Assembly (NCBI GenBank): GCA_026168455.1
Contig: CM047426.1
Location: 81,185,986 to 81,249,985 of the forward strand
Source of the DNA: Theocolax elegans
Taxonomy: Eukaryota > Arthropoda > Insecta > Hymenoptera > Cerocephalidae
Length of the DNA: 64,000 bases
Direction: 5' to 3'
In this document: positions 25,746 to 37,242 of the stretch, in pieces
Layout of the letters: each line of letters begins with the position of its first letter
Numbering within the stretch: position 1 is the stretch's first letter
Notes under the pieces: model-generated
Seen by the model: the letters and a program-made list of their open reading frames with translations, nothing else
What the model was told of the DNA's origin: nothing
Databases searched by the model: none
Made by a program: the position numbers and the translations under genes

Positions 25746-28700
25746 TTGTACATCGCACGCCAGCTCGCAACTTATAAATTATAAAACCACATTGTTCCAT
25801 CTTTTCTAACCATTGCATAAATTCATGTGAATTGTATCTCTTTGGAAATGCGTGAATTATTGTTGACTTATTGTACTGTTTATGCATCTTGAAATTTACC
25901 GACTTTAGTAACGTTCCTATATTGGCAATAATTATTGTAGCCCGCATATATTTATCCGTTATAAGTATCTCCTTTTATCGAATTACATTAATTTATAAAT
26001 ATTCCGATAAAAATTGGAAATATAATTACTGGAATTCAATAAAATCAACTTAAAAAAATTAATTATTTTTTTTTATTTTTTAGTATACGTGCACGTGTTG
26101 TAAGTTTAAAAATTAAAATAATAATCTCAACTTACCGTAAAATCCTCGTGCAACATCTATAACATTCCAAAGAGTGTAACGTTACCACGCATCCACCAGC
26201 GAATTACCAAGCTAAACCTCTTTCCCTCCCCAATAATCTAAAAAAATGAGGAAACAAGACTCCCCGAAGCGTACATCATCCATTAACTGAGCTAAACAAA
26301 GCAAGCGAAATCCTTGGCCAGAACCAGGAAGAAGGGAAAGCAAGTGTCGCCTTATCCAGTGCATCGCGCGTCGAAACTCTCGAGACCAATGGCTAGCAAA
26401 CCCGCCTATCGAGTTTCCGGATTATCGAGCACAACCACCTGGCACGTACAGTTTCCCTAACTATTTTCCGGCCAGTTTGTATGTGCATGTGTGTATCTGC
26501 ACGTGGGTGTGTGCGTGCGCGCGTTACCGAATATTTCCACGGTTCGCTGCATCTCTCTATCTTTGTTATTGTAATTTCATATTAAGTACCAGATTAATAA
26601 ATTTTCTAATTTTTTAATTATTTATCAATCATAATTTTTAAATTAAAAGGATTTTAATATTTTTATTATTTTTTGTTTGTATGCGTATATCTATTCAGAC
26701 TTGCAGTTACGTAATAGGAATTTCCATAATTTTGGTGTGTAACGTATAAAGGGGTAATGAGTTGTTTGATGTTTTCGTTGAGTAAAAGTCGAGCTTATTT
26801 TTTTTTAAACGTTCATCAGTATTTAAGAGATTTCTATCTTTTGAGGTACATGTTTTTTTTTAAATAGTTTTGTTTATATTTATATAATGTGCGATTTGTT
26901 AAAAAATGTCTTATTTTGTTATAAAATATATAGTTTTTACGAACGTAAATAAAATGTTTATAAAACCTTCATCTTTTAGTAAGGCCGGATTTTTATTAAA
27001 AATCTTCCAAACTTTAACAATTTTCAAATAAACGAGTTACGATACAATAGAAACTGTGTTACTCTGATATTGTACAATATTTATTTATTCAGTAAAAAGG
27101 TACGAAATATATTTCAATCAAATTTTCCTGGCATTAATGTAACGATCATGCTGATCTATTTACCATATTAAATGAATATTAATATACATTTTCTGCACAA
27201 AATTACAATTGTTATTATTCATACTCCCACTAAATCTTCTACTATGCAAAATTTAACCTTAACCATTGTTGTAAAACAATTGAGTCCAACAAGATAAAAA
27301 AAAACATTTATACTTGAAGAATTTGCGAGAAAGCATTTGTAAAAAAGTTTTTCCTTCAAAAGCTTTTATTATAAATTGTGGTTACTGTGGTCTGACCACG
27401 TTGCATCTTAAAGGACAAACTTGCCACCCCTCGTAATTGTAGACGCGGTGAAACAAAAATGATCGTCCATCGTTGCTGCCGTTGTTGCAGTTTTCTCTCT
27501 CGTTCTCTCCTCTCCCTTTATCTCTCCCTCTCTTCCTCCATCTCTCTCATCTCTCTCTCTCTTGAGCAGGTTTTACGATTTAAAACTGACCGGGAGCAGA
27601 AAACCGGCGCAGCAGCAATTCGTCTTCGCTTAGTTGGTTTCCTTACTTTTTTAAATTATTTTTCAACGACTTCATTAGCTGTCGATGAGTTCATTGACTA
27701 TTGGGGGATAATTATTTGCCGCGTGACGATATTTTCTATTTCTCACATTTTTTTTTAAGATTCAACTTTTCTTATAGATTTCCGAATAATGAATGACAGG
27801 TTTTACATTGAATTGATTTTTAATTAAGTTGTTTATTGCATCATCGATTAAGTAGTATGGACTGATTTAATTGCTTTTTCTTACATATAACAGTGTACTT
27901 GTTTTTTTTTACATTTACACTCGTCGCAAAATAACCAGCTTTTAATGAATGCAGTTTTTTGTATAAAAATTTGTTCACTAGTATAGATACTTTCTTTTAT
28001 GTCAACATTAAACAAACTCGTTTCAAACAAAGTAAAACAAGATACTAAACAAACTGGTACACATTTTTAATGGCGTTCGAAACAATAAATACAAGGAAGA
28101 TATTATAATTGATAATTTAATACATATATCCCATAATATTTTATTCTAATCAAATATTTCAATATCCAAAGTTACGTTAAAAGTAATTTCGTGGCCAAGA
28201 AAATAATCATATAAGATCGACGACTTGAAGCAATCGTCTCGAAAGCTTCTTGAACATTTCATGCAAGACCCTCCCCCTCCATCTCTCCAATATACGATCA
28301 TTACTTCGGCAATAGCTTCATTAAGCAGGACAGTTCAATCCATGGGCTTCTCGTTATTTTGAGATTTAGGCGTTCGGAAACAATGGACCTTCGAAGATGT
28401 ATGGACGGTCTTCCACAAACTAATTGTTTTAATAGCTTCGTTTTTTTTCCAGGTTCAACAAACTCGTTAATGTTCTTCGATAAAATGAAAAATTTATGTC
28501 GTTTTTTTTGTGAAAATTGTAAATGTCAATAAGGTTTATTTTTGTAAACGTATTAAAACTATTCTATCGTTTAACAATTAATTAATAATTTGAAAAAATA
28601 ATTAATAGCGCGATAAATGTAATAAAGAGATAAAAACCCGTTGATCAACTCTACACTCCATCTATTTTAATGCAACAGGAATTCGTAGTTTACGATGCGA

Positions 28701-31432
28701 ACGGTGTCAACACACTTGGCCAGGGCAATTCGCACGAATATTGGCAACGTTTCTCGTGTTATAATCGTCGTGACAAACTATTTTTCTCGATATAGTTTAA
28801 CGTTACTTCGAATAAGATCTAATCTGCCTGATACGCGGAAAATATTATTACTTCGACAGCGTTAATAGAAATTAGATGGGATCATTGAAAGTTCCACTTG
28901 GTTACTCTACGAAAGTGACTAACGCGTATATTATTTTTCGCGCTTATGGAATGTTATATTAATTTGAGTTACGACACTTTTATTTATTGATTTTAATTTT
29001 TAACGAATCAGTTTGCATTGCATAATTAAATCGGATTGAAAATGCAGGGATGTCACATATTTATTTGACATTTGTGCAAAATGTGTAAATGTTTCTGCTT
29101 TATTTCGACGTCAAGATGAACAAAATGTTGCAAATAAAGAAATAGTTTAACCATCGAATTAGCAAAAATGCTCCAACTAGCGAACGATGCGAACGCGTTG
29201 TTCACACTCAATTACTTCGCGTAGACCTAATGACCTCATTTCGATCGCGCGTACACCTTAAATCATAAAGTTTTAAATACACGAATACTATTGATGTCGA
29301 ACGAAGCAATCTAAAAGATACATTTATACGCGTATATATGGATTTTAATCAGACGGGAGAATACGCGAGCTCTCGCGACACTGTTAAATTACTTTTGCGA
29401 AAAATGCCAGAGCTATCGGAAGACACCTTGTAATAAATATTCATTTTTGTGAAAAATAAATGAGGCGGGAAATATTGTAAGTGCGTTTCGAGTTACCGCG
29501 GAATTTATGGTTCGCTCGATGCTATTAAAAGCTTCTGCGGCATAAATTTTAGGCCGTTCTAAATGCAAATGTCACGTACTGGTAAATGGTAGTTGAAAGT
29601 ACTACTTTTATATTGATAGTACTTGCTGAATATTTTCATTTTGTTACTTTTAATGACTTGTTTGAAAATTCTTTATTGATTCGTTTCTGTCAGCTCGTTG
29701 ATGAATCGCAGGATGCGTTTAGCAAAAATGGAACGTCGTATATACATCTTTAAATTATTATGTAGAAAGTAGAGGTTTATAAATATTTGATAATCAACTA
29801 TATCTATACATGTATTTGAAACTAACTAAATTAATACTAACATAACATTGGGTTCATAATAACATACTATAAATAACAAATATTCTGAATTTCCTGAACC
29901 ACAATAAATAATTATTGATGTATAATGAAATGCCGTAAATAATAAAATAATTCATAAAAGTTGTTGCAATTATTGTAATAAATGTAAATGTTCAATGTTT
30001 ATCGATAAGCGTAATCAGCTTTCACTTTCTTTTTCGATAAACCTGTCATCAGATAAACAATAACACATTCCCAACGTGAAACGTATCCATTATCACTTTA
30101 AATATAAAACTCAATAATTATTATCGAATAAAAATCAAGTAAACCAACGCGGTAAAAGGTTCCCATTATACCCGAACCATTAAGCAACCCATGCACTAAT
30201 ACGTAAATAAAACGTCCTACCCATCGAAAACCTTTTAAAATGCATCAGTGAAAATAGCAACACCCGTGGAAACTTAGGAGTAAAAAATAAGGGACACATC
30301 CTCTGCAAAATGAAATAAACTAGAAAAAGAATTGAATAAGAATTCTTCGATCGAACGTTAAAAGAAGCATTATGCACGAGCACGTTTTTGCGTAAAAACC
30401 ACGGAAGAGTGTGTCGTTTGATATTGGTAGCTGACCGTAATCCGCTTCCTTTTTTTATCCAGGGGATTATAGAGAATTTACGTATGTGCGCGCGTTAGAG
30501 AACGAAAATTTAGATATGGAATTTGAGCGTTGAACTAGCTATAGTCTTTCGAATCGCGCATTACCCGTAGGTGGTGAATGATTTTGAGAGCATTAACTTT
30601 TACAGCCCGTGGGTATAATTCTCATTGACATTGCTGCAGTAGTTTCTTAAACGATTATTCCGAGCATTCAAGTAATTAGAAAATAGACCGATTACAAATT
30701 CATTGTCTAGTTTGTTATTCGTTATAATAGTATTATATTACGATAAATTTAATTCAATTACATATTAATTTTATTTAAAGCATATTGATTTACGATACAA
30801 TTAATTACTATATATAATTCACATATTATTCGATAATAACTAATGTAATAATGCTGGTTACCAATACTTTAAAAAAGGTATTATCTTTAATAAAATCATA
30901 ATATTGTTTAATATGTTATATAATAATGTGACTATCCATAATTAACGATACAAAGTACAAAGTCTAAAAAGAAGTTTTCTTTGAGGGCAAAGAAAAAGCC
31001 CTTCTTAACTTGAAAAAGGATTATCTAAAGCATGAATAATTTTGTCTGAAGAATAATCTGCAGATATGAATTAAGAACTTTTTATCTGCTGAATTAATTT
31101 TCTTAGATGTAATGCTGTACATGTATTGTGAAATTTTATTAAAGGGACAAGAATTATTTAATTTACTAAAAAAGCATAATTTATTTATTTTTTAAATAAA
31201 ATTATCATTTTATAGAGACTTTTGAAGACAGAAATTCGATATTTTCATTGAAATGCATCAAGATTACATATGTGTGTATGTATATGTGTACACACATGTG
31301 TGTATGCGTGTATGTGATTGTAATATTCTGATAAAAAAATAGTTTCCCAGAAAGCGTATTCCCTCATAAGGTAGAAATTTTACGTCCGACCACACAGGAA
31401 AACTAATATTCGACTTGTAAACCCTGTTTCAG
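25746..31432. other. Non-coding DNA upstream of the tetraspanin exon
   Basis: Alternating AT-rich and GC-richer sequence with patches at about 26140-26530 and 27400-27640 (the latter with a CT-rich tract at 27485-27565), 28180-28390 and 29150-29540. A GT-rich alternating tract lies at about 26480-26524 and another at 31269-31320. If the tetraspanin gene begins upstream, all or part of this is intron. I did not find the exon that should encode its N-terminus. Confidence 0.5.
31269..31320. repeat. (TG)n-rich tract with a central palindrome
   Basis: tgtgtgtatgtatatgtgta is followed by cacacatgtgtgtatgcgtg. The core tgtgtacacacatgtgtgta contains perfect GTGTACAC and ACACATGTGT palindromes. It lies about 110 bp upstream of the tetraspanin exon. 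Confidence 0.75.
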
Positions 31433-31624
31433 CTCTCGGGTCTGGTGGTGGGCGGGATTGGCATCTGGACGGTGATAGCAAAGCATAGCTACATATCATT
31501 GATGGCGACCTCGACCTATCCGATTCTCGCTTATGCGCTCATCGCTGCAGGGGCCCTCGCCGTCATCGGTAGCTGGCTTGGTTGCGGAGGTGTCACTTCC
31601 GAAAATCGATGCGTGATACTCGTG
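31433..31624 (+). CDS. Tetraspanin, internal exon (end of TM1 to TM2)
   Basis: A 192-base exon encoding 64 residues, phase 0 at both ends, between a good acceptor (ctgtttcag) and a consensus donor (GTGAGT at 31625). It encodes the end of a first membrane helix (LSGLVVGGIGIWTVI), the small extracellular loop (AKHSYISLMATSTY), and a second helix with the signature GSWLGCGGV. The cytoplasmic turn ENRCVIL follows, with the E-x-x-C pattern conserved in tetraspanins. Tetraspanins are four-pass membrane organisers. Exon size, content and intron positions match the family's conserved second coding exon. The exons for the N-terminus, the large extracellular loop with its CCG motif, and TM3-TM4 were not found here, so flanking introns are long. 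I cannot assign the subfamily. Confidence 0.85.
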
Positions 31625-34600
31625 GTGAGTACCTCGCCGATATTGCTTCTTCACCTTTTTTTTATACATATATATCTTCAAATGCGTTTTATACGTCCAG
31701 TCAGTTTATGACGAAATGTCGATGCTTTCCTGATTTATGAAGCTCTATTTCAATATATACTTTTTTTTTCATTGTGGATTTAGAGTAATAAAACAGTTTC
31801 GTCGATTTGAGATTAATTGAATTCTGATGCGATTCGAGTGGATGGATAGATTACGTCATAATATTATTTATTATGAGCGTATAATAATTCGGATATTCCT
31901 TTGATTTATCGAAGTTTTCACTTATTGAAGAATATATATATTTTTTTTTTATTTTTACCGAAGTTGCAGAAATAAAATCCTTGTAGAAATGATCTATAAA
32001 TTATTTTCAAGCGGGCCATTGTATAAATTTATTAGTCGCTTGGTTTTAAGAATTTTGTGGGTCGTATAATGTAAATCAGCGATCGATTATTTTAAAATTT
32101 AAAGTGGACGTTTTCGTTTTCATGAATTTGCCGTAAAATAAAATATCACATTGAAAAGTGCATTTTTGAATTCGAAGAATGCATATACAAGGAACTTTTG
32201 AAAATTTGACTCGTACACGTAATCGGTGACCCAAAAATTACTTGCCAGTGTCCTTTAGCGGATATACGAATGTGAAAAAATTTACCAAGCCTTTGACAAT
32301 TACAAAAAGTAACTGTACATCCCTGTAGTTATTATTTCGAAATGAAAAAAAAACTATTTAATTCATCGATTGCAAAGTCTCGTCTGCGTGTTAAAAAAAT
32401 AATATTTATAAAATTTAAGAATCGGTAAAAAATAGTCATACATCCCTTACACGGAGAAATGCGCGTACTGTAAAGAGAAAAGGTAAAGATAAATGATTGT
32501 AAATAACTGGCAATAAAACGAAGCGAGCAACATAATGAATCGTCAACGAGACAGATCGATTGGATTCAAGCAAGATTTACGCCCTGTCCTATGATTAATT
32601 GAACCCTGGCAAAAGGTGGATTAGAGGAGAGGGGAAGGTGTCGCACGTGGCAAAGACGGGTCATCGGTCTTGAGTCGCGGGTTGCTTGGATGGCACTTGG
32701 CCTTAGAGCCACTCCGCGAAATAAGGTATAATACGTGCCTTCGACGCTTTAGCGCGATTAATGCCGCCAAACGGATTTTCCCTTGAAAAACTTTTTACGA
32801 GGATGATATTTGTCTTTTCAGATTCGCGTATTGTTAATCAAGAGTGATAGATAGTTTATACACCCTAGTTTATACCCTAGTTTTTCGATAATTTTAGATG
32901 AACTTTTGTATACGGGTGAAAAGTTTTTTCGAAAGCTATAGTAGGGTCTTTAATTAATTGAGCACTAAAAGAAGTTGTTCTTAAGTTACATCGTGTAACC
33001 ATCGGCTTACGACTAGTTACGTGATTGTTGATTGATGGTGAACACAAAACATATTTCTGTTAGTGCAATCCCTTAAGAAAAATTATTTTTTTCGAAATAT
33101 TATTAATACACTTTTAGTAATTAATGATAGATTTTTGGAGCAAATTTTTATCATAACCATAATAAACGCTTCGCGAAAGCGTGCCTGACAAAATCACATT
33201 CGAATTCTGAAATGAAAATCTATAAATAATAATCTTTGATCCCCTGGTTTTTACTCATTACATATATAATCGAAGCAATAAGTGAAGCAAATGTTTATAT
33301 AAATACATACAGTACAATAAAGTGATCAAATCTCTAAAATAGCTGTTAGGGTAGAGATACTTGGAATAGTAGAAAAAAAGTATTGAATTCGCCAGGGAAT
33401 TCGTGTAATTAAATTCACCGGTTTCTTTTTACCGAAGGTGTATATCGCGACGAGTTTGCCCTCGACGAACGTGCGATCGAACGAAATTGAAAAGTTCCCT
33501 ACAAGTCGTAGTCTCAAGGCCCCTTTCTTTATTTCCTTCGCTCTTCTGTTCCGGAGTGCACTTTAAGACCGGCGCTTATACGTACGTGGCCTTTCGAAGT
33601 TTCCTTTTTGAAGAGCCCAAACACTTGTCCCGTGGGAGTTAAGAAGACCAACGTAGACGCCATTATTTTATCGTGTGTGGCGTGTGCCCTTGCCTTCCGT
33701 TCTTCCTCTTCTATGCTTTGGAATTTCGAGTTTTCCTAGATGTCTCTTTGTTTATTATTGCTTTGTTTATCCAGCCACATTTTAACTTATAAATCCAGGT
33801 AGCTGTTAATCTATTGATTTATTGCCGCACTGTAAAATAATATTTGAACGTAATTAAAGTAATTTGTTTTAATTTTATTTTGGTTGAACATTGAGTTTAG
33901 TAAAAAGTTATCGAATGCATATCGCGTACGTATTTTATAACAATCTGCCAGATGATACCCGCTCTGACAAAAAATAATGTATTCTTTTCATATACTAATA
34001 GATGATATTTTTCGAGAAAACAATACAAGTTTCTATTGGTTATATCTCAAATAGTAAAAAAGATTGCTATACGGTATTCGAAGTGTAGTTACAACTTGGA
34101 GTAACTGCAACAATATATCATAACTTATATTGATGAATGGACGTTCATTGGTTGAATGCTAATTAGAGGATTCGAAATACGATCGCTGAATTCATCAATA
34201 CGAATAAGACAGTTAGAGTAACAAGAGCTTCAATATATCTGGAATATGTAGAAATAAATTATGTAGAAAATATCCTAGACGAAAATGAACCTACATTTAA
34301 TATAGAACATCAATTATAGAATAGAATAATTACTTTGTGTTTACACATAAGGAAAAGGAATTTGTGAAGATCTTTGACACTTTTATCGAATTCGCATAAA
34401 AAAATTTGCTTGTAAACACCTTGCTCGTAAACGACCAAGAGAGATTGCCCTTACTAAGGCAAGACCTTTAAAGGAACTTAATTAAAATTTATGGTCTCAC
34501 GGTTAGATGCTTAGAAGGGATCCGCATGACGCTATAGGCAATCCCGTGTGGAACTTACAAGTACGCAATGTGATGATAATTAACCCAAGTTCCTACGTAA

Positions 34601-36797
34601 ATTGTATTTGATGCAGATTACATTTTAGGTGTAAGAACAACTAGATTTTCTACATTGAAATTAATTTTATTTTAATGCAATTTTACACTTTTTCTATAAT
34701 TGACTATCTTAGATTTTGTGAGGAGTGGCTCGATCTAACTATTTGGGTAATTTTTTAAAATAATTTGTGAAAGAAGTATAAATATTTAAGCACATTTAGA
34801 AAAGATGAAGAAAAATTTTGTATAATATTTTCGACTAGTCACTTCATACTCCATTAGATACGTTACACGTCGATCGAAATAATCTTCGTATGAAGAAGTG
34901 GAAAACCGAGTTAAAGCATAAATCACTCTCCGTAAAAGACATCGATAAACACAGGGAGAAGAGGATTGAGCAAAAAAATCACCCAACTCTTGAGAGCGAG
35001 CAAATCGATACTTCAAAATCTCCCCTTTGCGAAAAGGCAAATTATCCGTCAATGGCCGAATATCGTGGGAGTGAAAAAGATTTCATTGTGATGTGGGTAG
35101 AAGTATCGCATTACATCAAGACTGTGCTCGCGCGATTTCGTCTGATATTATCTCTTTGACTGTTGTTAAATAACAGTTGCGTATCTTTCTTTTTCACCTT
35201 TCCGTGGACGATGCGATTGATGACGAAGGAATGAAATTATTCCTGTGTATTATCGCGTTAATGTAAGGTAATTTATATTATTTTGTAAAATTTAAGGTTA
35301 ATCCCGCAATAAAAGTGACATTAAAAATTCTTGAAAAAAGGGTACAGTTATGCAAAGGGCACCGTGTACCTCTAAAATAAAAATGAAATACTTGTATCCA
35401 ATAATCGTATAAGTGCGTGCAGACATAATAAAAACTTTAGCATAACGTAAAAATCAAGAGAACTGTAAAATTAATTAAAAAAGTTTTAATTAAAAAATTG
35501 CATTAACTTCGTAACCTTCAGAATTCGTAAGGTATTTGATTTTCCTCGACATATGTAAAATTTCGAAAATTAGATAATACAAAAGCAGTTTATCAATTAC
35601 GAACATTATACAAGATACATAAAGTGTATCTACACGAAAGCCAGCCAGCATCAACAAAGTGGTGTATCGTCAAGCCTCATGGTGAAAAGCCGAGAATGTG
35701 CATAACGTAACACGAGGCGTATATGCCAAAACGAGGCCGTGTGCCGCATAATTCCATCAGCAAGCGGCGAGAAAATTATGAACTTCCCTTCCATTGTACG
35801 AGCTTGGCTCGATTTTCTTCGCCATAAACCATGGAAAATTTAATTAGTCGACCGATTGTTAAGTGCGGACAAATTCAGTGCTGGGTTGCAAATTCAGTTA
35901 TCGGGATGCTGTCCACAAAACCTGTCTCTCTATCCCTTCTGAGAGTTATAATAAACTCTAAAGTCTGTTACGTACCTTCCTAGTTTTACCTTGTACATAT
36001 TCTGCAATTTGTCTAACCTCCGGGGAATATTACGTTACATTACCGGTGTCTAACATAGTAAGTCTTCTGAGCCAACTGAGTGAGATACTTTAGTTTCATT
36101 ATATTTACAATCTCGTAACGTCTCTATATTCATGTCTAATTTATAGCTAATTATTGGTATACTCGCTCAAAATTACAAAAACTCTTTCCAAATAAATATT
36201 TAAACAATACAAATAATACCTTTGGTCCAAATGATGTTACAAAAACCTGTTAGAGATCATTCGCAAAGTAATTAGAAAAGCACTCGATTGATCTGTAGTT
36301 AATATTTATTTACAAATTTTTAATTTATACTTAATAAACAAAAGCGTGTAACAATAAAATTAAAATTAATGTTATTTTAAAAATGTCTTCACTTGATGAG
36401 AACATGTGTATTAAAATATAATTTAATGAAAGTTCAAGTTTTTTAAAGAGCTTTTGAATGGTTCTTCTTAATTTTATCTAGCATCATTTTTAAAGAAGTT
36501 ATGGAAGTTTTTACTTCAAGAAAGATTTACATATTTTTACTTTAGTGAACTCAAACTTTTACTGCTAGTCTATTTATATTATAAGACATTTTATATGTCA
36601 TATATATTTCATATATATTTTATATATATATATATATATATATTGTGAGTCTTATTGACTTTTTTGGAAGAAAATGTTTAATAGGATGCGATTGGTTCAT
36701 AGAGTAATAGATACTTAAATTTCTAAGTTACATTATTCTTAAATTGTTGTAATACGTTATACGAATGTGAGCCCGCGTAGAAAAAAATTCATGTGAA
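31625..36797. other. Non-coding DNA downstream of the tetraspanin exon (presumed intron)
   Basis: No further tetraspanin exon was recognised. GC-richer patches lie at about 32510-32800, 33380-33740, 34380-34560, 34900-35130 and 35640-35900. An 89-codon ATG frame at 34890-35156 is hydrophilic, overlaps a long minus-strand frame, and resembles nothing I know. A TA run is at about 36620-36643. Confidence 0.5.
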
Positions 36798-36800
36798 AAT

Positions 36801-36882
36801 CATGGCAAAATTTTTCCTTGCAATATCTTGGCAAAATCGTGGCTAATGAGCAGAATCCATGATTTTGCAAGGATTTTGCCAT
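36801..36882. repeat. Imperfect inverted repeat of an AT-rich element
   Basis: atggcaaaatttttccttgcaa near 36802 pairs with ttgcaaggattttgccat at 36865-36882. An internal copy, cttggcaaaatcgtgg near 36828, can also pair with ccatgattttgcaagg. The whole could fold into a long hairpin. It lies 50 bp from the next palindromic element, which may mean nested or adjacent insertions. Confidence 0.55.
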
Positions 36883-36931
36883 AAATATTATTCAAAATAT
36901 AATAAAAAAAATAATTAAAATTTGTTGCAAA

Positions 36932-37242
36932 CGTATGGCATTTAATTAGCTATAATTAAAAAAAAAAAAGTAATCCTTCGGAGATTCGAACTCGAATCTT
37001 TTATACCGAAGTCTTTCGCTCTACCAATTGAGCTATTTTATTGTTTATATCAATATGTTAAATTCAGGTTAAATATAAAAAACAATAGCAGCACACTTCA
37101 ATTCATTTTATAACCTGAATTTAACATATTGATATAAACAATAAGAGGTAGAGTGAAAGACTTCGGTATAAAAGATTCGAGTTCGAATCTCCGAAAGATT
37201 ACTTTTTTTTTTTTTTAATTATAGCTAATTAAATGCCATACG
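36932..37242. mobile_element. 311 bp palindromic element with tRNA-like arms
   Basis: Near-perfect inverted repeat. The left end is cgtatggcatttaattagct and the right end is its complement, agctaattaaatgccatacg. Arms of about 130-140 bp flank a short spacer at about 37070-37110. Each arm holds a T-rich run, a T-arm-like gattcgagttcgaatctc, and aaagacttcggtataaaag. Only the left arm, read on the minus strand, keeps the full D-arm/A-box-like tagctcaattggtagagc; the right arm lost about 12 bases there. A run of T follows the tRNA-like part, as a pol III terminator would. No clear target-site duplication was seen. It looks like a foldback or SINE-like head-to-head dimer derived from a tRNA gene. 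Confidence 0.7.
36972..37043 (-). pseudogene. tRNA-like sequence (degenerate) in the left palindrome arm
   Basis: On the minus strand the segment contains an A box (tagctcaattggtagagc, D-stem GCTC/GAGC) and a B-box-like gagttcgaatctc, about the normal distance apart, ending before an oligo-T run. The 5' and 3' acceptor strands do not pair and the anticodon stem is poor, so this is not a functional tRNA. I cannot assign an anticodon with confidence. It probably provided internal pol III promoter elements to the parent repeat. Confidence 0.5.

Noticed and set aside
34890..35159. 89-codon hydrophilic ATG frame
   Set aside because: An equally long frame overlaps on the other strand; no domain, no paralogue, and biased composition of a GC patch.
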